A stretch of DNA of 64,000 nt from UMGS1590 sp900552455 (lineage in GTDB: Bacteria > Bacillota > Peptococcia > Peptococcales > Peptococcaceae): positions 248,001 to 312,000 of the forward strand of contig OZ007004.1 in the NCBI GenBank assembly GCA_963931105.1, given 5' to 3'. Made by a program: the position numbers and the translations under genes. Below, piece by piece: positions 50,102-58,453 of this stretch (its first letter is position 1; each line of letters begins with the position of its first letter). A model generated the notes under the pieces. The model searched no databases, was not told where the DNA came from, and saw only the letters and a program-made list of their open reading frames with translations.

Positions 50102-50183
50102 ATGAAGCGTCCTTCATATGAAGCTACCTTCATGTTATCAGATATCCGCTTCACCGTCAATAACAATATGAAGGAAACTTCAC
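50102..50183 (-). promoter_or_regulatory. XRE promoter with three operators
   Basis: Minus strand TTGACG (plus 50155-50160), 17-bp spacer, TAACAT (plus 50132-50137). Dyads ATGAAG-N4-CTTCAT occur at 50102-50117 and 50118-50133, back to back downstream of the -10, and ATGAAG-N4-CTTCAC at 50168-50183 upstream of the -35. Confidence 0.8.
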
Positions 50184-50190
50184 CTGAGCA

Positions 50191-50214
50191 TAAAAAAACG
50201 AGGCCGAAGCCTCG
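50191..50214 (-). terminator. Terminator of the 50223-51008 gene
   Basis: CGAGGC-CGAA-GCCTCG hairpin followed by TTTTTTT on the minus strand. Confidence 0.87.
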
Positions 50215-50222
50215 ACATATTT

Positions 50223-51008
50223 TCACTCAATCTCTCGCACCTCCACGCCGCTGGCAGCGTAATTCGTGAGCTGTGTATCGTCCACAGGGATCACGCAGAA
50301 ATGCACCGGCGCGCCGATGGCGAAATAGCCGAAGACGGCGATGCCATCGCGATGATAAAGCAGCGGCGGCAGCTGCGCAGTTCCCGGCCGATACTGCTGG
50401 CTGGAAAGAAAAGTGTGGTCGTAGGAGGATTGGTTGACAGTCTCAACGATCTCTGTCAATGCTCTGTCGTCAAGCTCTGGGAAAAATGTTTTCAGCGTGT
50501 AGAAACAATCTTTTTCAAACAGCGCGTAGGACGCTTCGCTGTAACTGTGCTCGTCGTAACAGACCGCAACCTCCTCAACCTTGTCGCTGCCCTCCGGCAC
50601 GGTGACACGCAGCTGCGGCAGCGTCCATTTTTCAGCGTCGGCGCGATAGTAGTAGCGCGTCGCCGGCTCCGTCGACTGCACCGTCTGCTCCAGATTTTCC
50701 CGCTGCCACTCAGCGGCAGGCAGCAGATAGCGCGCGCCCTCATCCTGCCAATAATAGCCGTTGTAGCTCGCGATGAAATCTTCCAGCGTGAAATTGAAAA
50801 CGCGCACGTCATTCTCCGTCTCCGTCACGCCAACATCCAGCGCCACAACAGGCGCTTCCTCCGCCAGCGGATCCGCTGCCTCAACCTCCGCCGTCGTGGA
50901 GACGACGCCTTCCTGCTCCGGCAGAAAATTCATCACCACGATCAGCGCGCCCACAGCCGCAAAAAGCACCAGCAATACGCCGAGCACGATTTTCACTACC
51001 GTTTTCAT
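50223..51008 (-). CDS. Membrane-anchored extracytoplasmic protein of unknown function
   Basis: A 261-residue protein with an N-terminal membrane anchor (about residues 5-27, VKIVLGVLLVLFAAVGALIV) and an extracytoplasmic domain. A region around residues 72-100 (FNFTLEDFIASYNGYYW) and the charged C-terminal half give no family I recognise. The ATG at 51008 has GGAGGTGA upstream; the longer frame is not supported. It is monocistronic between the XRE operon promoter and a plus-strand gene. Confidence 0.75.
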   Translation of the reverse strand: MKTVVKIVLGVLLVLFAAVGALIVVMNFLPEQEGVVSTTAEVEAADPLAEEAPVVALDVGVTETENDVRVFNFTLEDFIASYNGYYWQDEGARYLLPAAEWQRENLEQTVQSTEPATRYYYRADAEKWTLPQLRVTVPEGSDKVEEVAVCYDEHSYSEASYALFEKDCFYTLKTFFPELDDRALTEIVETVNQSSYDHTFLSSQQYRPGTAQLPPLLYHRDGIAVFGYFAIGAPVHFCVIPVDDTQLTNYAASGVEVREIE

Positions 51009-51131
51009 CTGGTCACCTCCTGATGGTTCGCTGCATTTTCTTTCATTATAACGATGCGCAGGACGCAAAACAAGAACGATCAAATCTTTCTTTGACTCCA
51101 TAATCTCACACCATTTTCATGCAGGATCCTG

Positions 51132-51137
51132 TATAAT
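51132..51137 (+). promoter_or_regulatory. Probable -10 of the MetE-like gene
   Basis: TATAAT at 51132-51137, about 32 bp before the ATG; no good -35 at the right distance (TTGACT at 51092-51097 is too far). Confidence 0.4.
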
Positions 51138-51168
51138 AATACTAATTAATACGAAGGAGGCTCCTATT

Positions 51169-52272
51169 ATGATTGATTTCAAAGTTGATATCGTTGGCTC
51201 GTTCCTGCGTCCAGATTCTGTGAAGGAAGCGCGCGCAGCGTTCAAAGCGGGCACGATCTCCCGCGAAGAGCTGACGGCGGTCGAAGACAAAGCGATCGCT
51301 GAGCTGGTAGAAAAAGAAGTGGCCCACGGCCTGCAGTTTGTCACCGATGGCGAATTCCGCCGCAGATGGTGGCATCTGGACTGGCTGAAGGAATTTGACG
51401 GATTCGAGACGATCTACGTGACAAAACCTTTGGCTGGCGGTGTGCACGAGGTTGAATACGGCCAAGTGACAGGGAAATTTTTCTACGACAAAAACAAAGC
51501 CCACAAGGAAATGTACGCCTGGGATTATCTCCATGGACTGGCGCAGAAATATGACGGCGTCATGGCGAAAAAATGCATCTCTGGACCAAACATGATCCTC
51601 ATCGACCATGTGCTGCAGCTTGGCCACAAGGAAACGCCGTACTACGGCGACAATCTCGATGCGCTGATCGATGACATCGGCAAAGCGTATCAGGATGCGA
51701 TCCAGGATTTCTACGACCATGGCTGCCGCTATCTGCAGATCGACGACACCTCCTGGACCTATCTCATCGACGATAATTTCCTGCAGAAAGTTGACGCCCT
51801 CGGCTACACCCAGGCGCAGGTGCTCGAATGGTTCCGCACTGTTTCTACAAAAGCGCTGGAAAATCATCCTGCCGACATGACCATTGCCACCCATTTCTGC
51901 AAGGGCAATTTTAAGGGCAAACCGCTCTTCGCCGGATTCTACGATGCCGTCGCGCCGATCATCATGCAGATTCCTTACGACATCTACTTTGTCGAATACG
52001 ACGACGAACGCTCCGGCTCCTTCGCGCCATGGGCTGCCATGAAGAACAACGACAAGCGCTTCGTCGCCGGGCTCATTTCCACAAAAAATCCTACGCTCGA
52101 AAATGTCGACGACCTCAAAACCCGCTTCGCCGAAGCAAAAGCCGTCGTCGGCGACAATATCGCCCTCTCCCCACAGTGCGGCTTCGCCTCCGTCGAAGAA
52201 GGCAACGCCATCACCGAAGACGTCCAGTGGCAAAAGATCGATTTGCTCGTGAGTTGCCGCGAGTGGGTGTAA
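51169..52272 (+). CDS. Cobalamin-independent methionine synthase-like protein
   Basis: A 367-residue protein homologous to the C-terminal catalytic domain of MetE (YxjG/YxjH type). It starts with VDIVGSFLRPDSVKEA, has FVTDGEFRRRWWHLDW, and the zinc-site residues of the family: His in THFCKGN with its Cys, and the Cys in LSPQCGFAS near the C-terminus. These stand-alone proteins probably transfer methyl groups to homocysteine or a related thiol from an unknown donor rather than methyl-folate. AAGGAGG precedes the ATG. Confidence 0.88.
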   Translation: MIDFKVDIVGSFLRPDSVKEARAAFKAGTISREELTAVEDKAIAELVEKEVAHGLQFVTDGEFRRRWWHLDWLKEFDGFETIYVTKPLAGGVHEVEYGQVTGKFFYDKNKAHKEMYAWDYLHGLAQKYDGVMAKKCISGPNMILIDHVLQLGHKETPYYGDNLDALIDDIGKAYQDAIQDFYDHGCRYLQIDDTSWTYLIDDNFLQKVDALGYTQAQVLEWFRTVSTKALENHPADMTIATHFCKGNFKGKPLFAGFYDAVAPIIMQIPYDIYFVEYDDERSGSFAPWAAMKNNDKRFVAGLISTKNPTLENVDDLKTRFAEAKAVVGDNIALSPQCGFASVEEGNAITEDVQWQKIDLLVSCREWV

Positions 52273-52289
52273 ACTTCCCCATTAATGCC

Positions 52290-52319
52290 AAAGACCGGAC
52301 GCGTGTCCGGTCTTTTTTG
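52290..52319 (+). terminator. Terminator after the MetE-like gene
   Basis: AAAGACCGGAC-GCGT-GTCCGGTCTTT perfect 11-bp stem followed by TTT. It also lies behind the convergent DUF3267 gene. Confidence 0.85.
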
Positions 52320-52322
52320 TGA

Positions 52323-52958
52323 TCATTTCTTCTTCCGTGGATCTTCGATCCAGTAGGTGTGGATGCCGTAGTTAAAAACGTAGGCGTCTTTTGGCACTTG
52401 CTCGAAGACGTTGCGCACGTTGTAAAAGTCGCCGATGCCGCCGAAGATCATGCTCCAGGCCATGCTGCCCCAGGCGATGGAGAGGATGGCGTTGGGCACA
52501 TTTGCCCAGAGGAGCCAGGCAGCATAGGGGATAAATCCGAGCAGGACGGCGGGTGTCAGGCTCATGACGATGAAGCGGCGTTTGGTGACGGGCGTGTTGC
52601 AATAGACCATCGCTGCCTGCAACTGGTAAAGCCAGACATCCTTGGTGGCGCGTCGCGGAAAAAAGACGGCGTGGATGAGTTCGTGCAGCACGATGAGTGC
52701 AAAATAGAGCACGCTCCAGAGAAGCATCACGACGAGCATATATACGAAGGAAAACTCGCCTGTCCAGTTCAGCCCTTTGACGAGGCGCACAACGGCGAGG
52801 GCACCGGTCAGGATAAAGAGCGGCAGCGCCTGGCGCAGAGCCTGCATGATGACGTTCTCCAGATTGTCGCCTTCTTTGATGGGCACGGCCTCTGGCGGAC
52901 AGTAACCGTACTCGAGCTGCGAAAAATCATTCAATGCACCGCGAAATCGGATGGCCAT
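52323..52958 (-). CDS. DUF3267 membrane zincin-like protein
   Basis: A 211-residue membrane protein with HELIH (HExxH zinc motif) in the middle of ALIVLHELIHAVFF and four or five hydrophobic segments. This is the DUF3267 family, a putative membrane zinc peptidase of unknown substrate. GGGAG precedes the ATG. It is divergent from the deacetylase-like gene at 53053, with a dyad in the gap. Confidence 0.85.
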   Translation of the reverse strand: MAIRFRGALNDFSQLEYGYCPPEAVPIKEGDNLENVIMQALRQALPLFILTGALAVVRLVKGLNWTGEFSFVYMLVVMLLWSVLYFALIVLHELIHAVFFPRRATKDVWLYQLQAAMVYCNTPVTKRRFIVMSLTPAVLLGFIPYAAWLLWANVPNAILSIAWGSMAWSMIFGGIGDFYNVRNVFEQVPKDAYVFNYGIHTYWIEDPRKKK

Positions 52959-53002
52959 TTTTCACTCCCCACTTTCCTTGTTTCTCTAAATTTGCTATCA
53001 TT

Positions 53003-53018
53003 AGATAAGCGGTTATCT
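53003..53018. promoter_or_regulatory. Dyad AGATAA-GCGG-TTATCT
   Basis: A perfect 6+6 bp dyad in the 94-bp gap between divergent genes, where a shared operator would lie. No regulator gene is adjacent. Confidence 0.4.
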
Positions 53019-53052
53019 TTGATTATACCCCATCGGCGAAGGAGGGACAACC

Positions 53053-53997
53053 ATGTTAAAAGCGCTGCGAAATTTTATCATCGGGCTCTTGATTGGCGCG
53101 GTCGTCTTTACCCTTGTGCTGCCTTACGCTTATTTCCACGAATCGCCGGGAAAATTCTACGCGGATCTGGTCAACGGCCAGCTGCGCCAACGCCAGAACA
53201 CGATCCAGCTGGCGCGCTATTTCGACGATGGCGGCACGCATCTGCCGATCCTCAACTATCGTACCTTTGTCGATGCGGACGCGGAAGGAAATCCTGTCAC
53301 GCCGGGGATCACGCTGGCGCAGTTTGAATGGCAGATGCAGACGCTGATCGATATCGGCTGCACGTTTATCACGCCGCAGGATCTGCTGGACGCTGTCGCC
53401 CGCGGCGAAAATCTGCCGTCGCGCGCGGTCATGATCACCTTTGACGACTGCAACGAACAGATCTACACCCAGGCCTTCCCGATCCTGCAGAAATACGGGA
53501 TCAAGGCGACGGTCAACGTCATTGGCTACTACATCGAATACCACGACAACTACGACCAACCGCTGCTCACCTGGGACGAGCTGGCGGAGATGACGGCCAG
53601 CGGCCTCGTTAATCTCCAGAGCGAGACGTATTATTCCTATGTGCCGCAGCTCAATGTCGACGGCTCTACGACGTATCCGTTCACAGAGCAGCGCCCGAGC
53701 GAGGACTGGGACGAATACTGGGAGCGCATCACCAAAGATCTTCTGCGCAACAATCTCAAGCTCTACACGGAAACCGGCGAAATGCCTGTGGCGCTGGCCT
53801 ATCCTTACGGCAACTCGAACGACGCAACACGCCAGGCGATGCAGGCGGTGGGGCTTCAGATCGGCTTCGACAGCTTCAACAACTTCTGTCTCAATCTCGC
53901 TGGCAGCTACGATCTCGCGCATCTGCCGCGCTTTGAGATGAACAGCAATTTTGCAGACAAGCAGGAATTTATTCTCTACATTAATACCATCTACTGA
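53053..53997 (+). CDS. Polysaccharide deacetylase-like protein with degenerate site
   Basis: A 314-residue protein with an N-terminal membrane anchor (about 8-30) and a NodB-fold domain. The first catalytic motif reads MITFDDCN (TFDDG in active enzymes). The second motif, normally S-H-T-x-x-H after E/D-I-G/Q, reads LQSETYYSYV, so both zinc-binding His are missing (Glu and Ser/Tyr at these positions). The fold is clear, but classical metal-dependent deacetylation is unlikely. AAGGAGG precedes the ATG. Confidence 0.82.
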   Translation: MLKALRNFIIGLLIGAVVFTLVLPYAYFHESPGKFYADLVNGQLRQRQNTIQLARYFDDGGTHLPILNYRTFVDADAEGNPVTPGITLAQFEWQMQTLIDIGCTFITPQDLLDAVARGENLPSRAVMITFDDCNEQIYTQAFPILQKYGIKATVNVIGYYIEYHDNYDQPLLTWDELAEMTASGLVNLQSETYYSYVPQLNVDGSTTYPFTEQRPSEDWDEYWERITKDLLRNNLKLYTETGEMPVALAYPYGNSNDATRQAMQAVGLQIGFDSFNNFCLNLAGSYDLAHLPRFEMNSNFADKQEFILYINTIY

Positions 53998-54077
53998 CTA
54001 TCAGGCGCCAGGTTGACATTTCCTGACGCCTGTGTTATTGTCACGCTGATAAGCAAAAAATAAAAAGGAGAAATATT

Positions 54078-54968
54078 TTGCAATTCAAGTACATTCTGCT
54101 GACGATTGTCGCCGCCATCGGTTGGGGATTTTCCGGCACCTGTAGCGAGCATCTGTTCAAGACCTACGGCACCAACGGCGAGTGGCTCACGTCGATCCGT
54201 CTGCTCACTGCTGGGCTGCTGCTCATTCTCATCTCGCTGGCGAGCGGCCAGGGCCGGGCGCTTTTTGGCATTCTGCGCGACAAGCGCGACCGCTGGACGC
54301 TGCTCTTTTTTGCTGTCATCGGCATGATGGCGGTGCAGTACACCTACCTCACAGCCATCGCCCACACCAACAGCGGCACGGCGACTGTGCTGCAATACAG
54401 CGGCCCGGCGTTCGTGCTCTTCTACATCTGTCTCACAACGCGGCGTCTGCCGACCTGGCGCGAATCGGCGTCCCTCGTTGGCATTCTCGTCGGCGTTTTT
54501 CTCATCGCCACCCACGGTGACATCACAACCCTCGCGATCTCCCGCGCCGGCCTCGCCTGGGGCATGGCCTCGGCGGTTTTTCTCGCTGCCCACGACATCA
54601 TCCCCGTCGGCATCATCCAGCGCTGGGGCAGTTTGCCGGTGACGGGGCTCAGCATGTTCATCGGCGGCATCGTGCTCACGCTTTTGACGCGCCCTCTGGA
54701 TTACGAGCCAACGATCTGTCTCGACAGCGTGCTCACCTTCGGCGGGCTCGTCATCGTCGGCACGGTTTTCGCGTTCACAGCCTTTCTCGCCGGCGTCGCC
54801 CAGATCGGTCCGGTGAAGGCGAGCATCGTCGCTTCGATCGAGCCGATCGCCGCGAGCATTTTCTCCTTTGTCTGGGTCGGCACCCATTTCACCCTCTACG
54901 ACATCATCGGCATGGCGATCATCCTCATCGCCGTCTACATTCTCACAAACGCGCCGGCGAAGGAATAA
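54078..54968 (+). CDS. EamA/DMT family transporter
   Basis: A 296-residue protein with ten membrane segments and the two EamA repeats (about 5-140 and 150-292), a drug/metabolite exporter type. The start is TTG at 54078 with AAAAGGAG upstream. The gene is 80 bp after the deacetylase-like gene; co-transcription is possible. The exported compound cannot be inferred. Confidence 0.9.
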   Translation: MQFKYILLTIVAAIGWGFSGTCSEHLFKTYGTNGEWLTSIRLLTAGLLLILISLASGQGRALFGILRDKRDRWTLLFFAVIGMMAVQYTYLTAIAHTNSGTATVLQYSGPAFVLFYICLTTRRLPTWRESASLVGILVGVFLIATHGDITTLAISRAGLAWGMASAVFLAAHDIIPVGIIQRWGSLPVTGLSMFIGGIVLTLLTRPLDYEPTICLDSVLTFGGLVIVGTVFAFTAFLAGVAQIGPVKASIVASIEPIAASIFSFVWVGTHFTLYDIIGMAIILIAVYILTNAPAKE

Positions 54969-54981
54969 TCCCAGACGCACA

Positions 54982-55020
54982 CAGCCCTGCGAATCACACG
55001 ATCCGCAGGGCTGTTTTTTC
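54982..55020. terminator. Terminator between convergent transporter and addA genes
   Basis: ACAGCCCTGCG (54982-54992) and its complement CGCAGGGCTGT (55005-55015), then TTTTTT on the plus strand. Confidence 0.85.
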
Positions 55021-55021
55021 G

Positions 55022-58000
55022 TCATACCTCTTCTGCTTTGGCAAAGCGTAGCCAGTAGAGCCAGCGATGCGTCACCGGTTTGCCACGGGCGGCGCTGAGC
55101 GCCTGCGCATAGAGCGCGAGCTGCTCGCGATAACGCGCAGCGTGCATGGCGCGATCGGTCTTGAAATCGACGATCTCGTAGCCCTCGTCTGTCTCGAAGA
55201 AGAGATCGATCTGACCGTCAACCATGATGTCATCCATGCGCATCGTAAACGACACCTCGTGCTCGATGGTTTTCGCACGCGCCATCACGCGCTGCACAAA
55301 ATCGCTCGCGTAAAAGCGCACGAGCATCACCACATCGACAGCGGCACGCTCTTCGCACGTGAGAAAAGCGCGTTCCTCCAGCGCGTCGAGGCGGCGCACG
55401 ATGGTCGCCCGATCCTGAACCTCCAGCGGCAGCCACTGCACAACCTGGTGCATGAGCGTACCCAGCGCCGCGCCGGTGAACGACACGTGCTCCTGCACAA
55501 ACTCCGGCACCGGCACATCGGCGCGCGGCGCGCTCACGCTTTCGCCGTAAGCCGGCCAATCCTGGATGTAATCGGGAATGACGCGGTTGCTTTTCGTAAG
55601 CTGAGAAACGGTGCGCTTAAACGGCTGCGTCGTCGCTTCAGCGTAAGCGTAATCGCAGCTGAATCCGCGGGCGATCTCCGCCACCAGCGCGTCGTCGGCG
55701 CGATCGAGCAGCGTCTGAAAATCGCTCTGCGCACCGTCGTCCGTCGGCGCTTCCTCAGCGTCAGCAGCGACGAAGCGCCATTTGTACAGCGACGTGGGCG
55801 CATCCAGCGAAAGCGGATGGCGCGGATCGCAGAGACAGGTGGCCAGCCAGTCGCGGTAGCAGCTCTGGTTGCTGAAGCTGGCGGTCTCGGCGCGCGCTTT
55901 TCCGCGCTCGCCCTGCCATTTTTCCAGCGTTTTTTCGCTGAACGTGGCCACGAGATAGAGCCGGTCGATGGCGCGGGTGAGGGCCACATAGAGCAGGCGC
56001 ACTTCTTCCGAGAGAGTCTCGCTACGATTTTTCGCCGCCAGCATTTTTTTCTCAAAAGACGGATGCGTCGTGGCGCGCTCCAGATCGACAACGTTCATCG
56101 CCACGCCAAGCTGGTCGTCCACCACCAGCGCCGGCGCGCTGTCGCGAAGATTGAAGCGGCGCGCCATATCCGCCAGAAAAACAACCTTGAAGCCCAGTCC
56201 CTTGCTCTTGTGAATGCTCATAATGCGCACGCAGCGGTCGTTTTCGCTGAGCCCGATGCCCGGCGCCGACGAATCCATGCTGCGGGATTTGAGGGTTTCT
56301 ACATAATGCAAGAATCCCGGCAAGCCGTAGCGATGTTCGCGCTCGTATTCGGCGATCGTGTCGATAAATGCGAGCACATTCTGCTGCCGCTCGGCACCGT
56401 CGTCCATGCCCAACAGAAATGCGCCGTAGCCGCTCTCCTCAACGATCTGCAGCGCCACCTCAGCCAGCGGCGCATAGCGCAGCGCCGCGCGCCAGTCTGC
56501 AAGGTGCTCGTAAAACGCAGCGAGCTTGCGCGCGGTGAGATCGTCCTGCTCTGCGGCGTAGGCTCTGGCCGCTTCGGCAAACGCGCCCTCCGGCATGGCG
56601 AGGCGAATGGCAGCGATCTCCGCATCACTGAGCCCGCCAAAGGGCGATAAGAGCGCAGATAAGAGCGCTGTGTCGATGTGCTCATTGGCGAGCACCGTGA
56701 GCATGGCGATAAAGAGCCGCACCTCGAGATTTTCAAAGCCGACGACAGAATTGTCGCTGTAGTAAGGGATGTGCTGCGCTTTGAACACTTCTTCAAAGTC
56801 GTGCAGCCGCGCCCGTGGCGAACGCATCAGCACAACGATGTCGCCGTAATCGTAACGTCCGCTCGCCACAAGCCGCTCGATCTCGCCGGCGATCCATTCT
56901 GCTTCGGCGTCGCGCACGTCGTCTGCTGCCACAGCGACGCACTGCACCGCGTCCTCGTCCTTCTCAAAGCTGCCGCCGCAGACCAGCGCCTGTCCAGGCT
57001 CCTGATAATCGACGTCGCCGAGACGCGGCGTCATCAGCGCATCGAAAAGAGCGTTGGCAAAATCCAGGATCTCTGAGCGAGAGCGGAAATTTTCCGAGAG
57101 AAAAATGAGCCGCCCGTCGTCGGTGTCGCGGTAGCGCGCATAGCGACGGTTGAAAATATTCGGATCGGCGCGGCGGAAACGATAGATCGCCTGCTTCACA
57201 TCGCCGACGAAGAAAAGCTGTCCCGGCCAGGCGAGGGCTTCGACAATGGCTTCCTGGATCGGGTTGGCGTCCTGATACTCGTCGAAGAAAATGTACTGCA
57301 CTTCCTCGCGGATCGCTGCCCGCGCTTCGTCGTCGGCGAGCAGAGCCAGCATGGCGTGCTCAAGGTCGTTGAAATCGAGGCCGCTGCGCGCCTGCTTCGC
57401 CGCTTGATAGGCGCTGTCGTAGGCGCGCACGAGCGCTGCGAAGGCCGCCAGATGCGGCTGCACAAGCTGGCGATCGGCGTCGATGCGCGCGCTGCCGCCG
57501 AGAACGGCGAGCTCAGAAAGCTTCTCGACGGCTTTCTTCGCCTGCTTGCGCTGGGCAGCGATCGCTTCGTCGATCTCCGCCTCCTCGAGCGTGGCGTTTT
57601 TTGGCTTCGCCGGCTTGCGCGTCCATTTGACCTGCGCGAGATTTTCCATCAGCGCGTCGAGAACATTCTCCGCCGCTGCGGCATGGCGCAAACTGCGCAG
57701 GATGGTGGCGTCGTCGGCGAGCATATTGTGCAGCTTCTCTGCGTTCGGCAGCAAATCCACAAGCGGCGTCGCCTGATCGAGGAACTGCGCCAGCTGCGCA
57801 CAGACTTCGTCGATCTGTGCCGCAAGAATGCGCTGATAGTCCTCCGGCAGCGGCGCTGCGTAGGCCTCAGCCTGCGCATCCAGCCAGTCCAGCGGATCGG
57901 CCTGAGCCTGGATCCGCGCGTAAACCGTGCGCACAAGCTCGCGCAACGTGTCGTCGCCATTGCGCCCGCCATAGGCATCGACGAGGCGCAGAAAAGCGCC

Positions 58001-58453
58001 GTTCTCCGGCGCTGCATAGGCGGCATCGAAGGTATCCGCCAGCGCTTCCTCGCGCAGGATCGTGGTCGTCGTTTCCGGTAGGATCTTGAACGCCGGATCC
58101 AGCCCGAGCACATGGTAGAAGCGCCGCAGCTCCGAAATGCAGAAGGCGTGCATCGTCGAAATGTGCGCCTCCGGCAGAATCTCGAGCTGGTGAATGAGAA
58201 AATCGCGGTCCTCGCCCTCGGCTTCACCGACTGCCTCTGCCAGCCCCTGACGCAGGCGCGCCTTCATCTCGCCGGCAGCAGCGTTGGTGAAAGTGACGAT
58301 GAGCATATGCGCCAGCTCCACGTGATCATGTGCCAGCATATCGATGATGCGGTCGACGAGGACGCGCGTTTTTCCCGAGCCGGCAGCGGCAGAGATCAGC
58401 AGATCTTCACCGCGCGCAGCGATGGCTTCCTGTTGATGCGGTGTGTAATTCAT
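55022..58453 (-). CDS. addA: ATP-dependent helicase/nuclease subunit AddA
   Basis: A 1143-residue UvrD-type helicase with a C-terminal RecB-like nuclease, which with AddB processes double-strand ends for recombination. Walker A is LISAAAGSGKTRVLVDR; the Walker B/DExx motif is FFDEYQDANP; VRIMSIHKSKGLGFKVV and LYVALTRAIDRLYLVA are helicase motifs V-VI. The nuclease motif is DGQIDLFFE...GYEIVDFKTDR. The ATG at 58453 overlaps the addB stop as ATGA and gives the standard MNYTPHQQEAI N-terminus. Confidence 0.95.
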   Translation of the reverse strand: MNYTPHQQEAIAARGEDLLISAAAGSGKTRVLVDRIIDMLAHDHVELAHMLIVTFTNAAAGEMKARLRQGLAEAVGEAEGEDRDFLIHQLEILPEAHISTMHAFCISELRRFYHVLGLDPAFKILPETTTTILREEALADTFDAAYAAPENGAFLRLVDAYGGRNGDDTLRELVRTVYARIQAQADPLDWLDAQAEAYAAPLPEDYQRILAAQIDEVCAQLAQFLDQATPLVDLLPNAEKLHNMLADDATILRSLRHAAAAENVLDALMENLAQVKWTRKPAKPKNATLEEAEIDEAIAAQRKQAKKAVEKLSELAVLGGSARIDADRQLVQPHLAAFAALVRAYDSAYQAAKQARSGLDFNDLEHAMLALLADDEARAAIREEVQYIFFDEYQDANPIQEAIVEALAWPGQLFFVGDVKQAIYRFRRADPNIFNRRYARYRDTDDGRLIFLSENFRSRSEILDFANALFDALMTPRLGDVDYQEPGQALVCGGSFEKDEDAVQCVAVAADDVRDAEAEWIAGEIERLVASGRYDYGDIVVLMRSPRARLHDFEEVFKAQHIPYYSDNSVVGFENLEVRLFIAMLTVLANEHIDTALLSALLSPFGGLSDAEIAAIRLAMPEGAFAEAARAYAAEQDDLTARKLAAFYEHLADWRAALRYAPLAEVALQIVEESGYGAFLLGMDDGAERQQNVLAFIDTIAEYEREHRYGLPGFLHYVETLKSRSMDSSAPGIGLSENDRCVRIMSIHKSKGLGFKVVFLADMARRFNLRDSAPALVVDDQLGVAMNVVDLERATTHPSFEKKMLAAKNRSETLSEEVRLLYVALTRAIDRLYLVATFSEKTLEKWQGERGKARAETASFSNQSCYRDWLATCLCDPRHPLSLDAPTSLYKWRFVAADAEEAPTDDGAQSDFQTLLDRADDALVAEIARGFSCDYAYAEATTQPFKRTVSQLTKSNRVIPDYIQDWPAYGESVSAPRADVPVPEFVQEHVSFTGAALGTLMHQVVQWLPLEVQDRATIVRRLDALEERAFLTCEERAAVDVVMLVRFYASDFVQRVMARAKTIEHEVSFTMRMDDIMVDGQIDLFFETDEGYEIVDFKTDRAMHAARYREQLALYAQALSAARGKPVTHRWLYWLRFAKAEEV

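Noticed and set aside
51008..51168. SAM riboswitch or T-box before the MetE-like gene
   Set aside because: The leader after the -10 is only about 30 nt long and shows no conserved riboswitch elements.
55067..56650. Plus-strand ORF of 527 codons opposite addA
   Set aside because: Antisense shadow with no motifs and no ribosome binding site.
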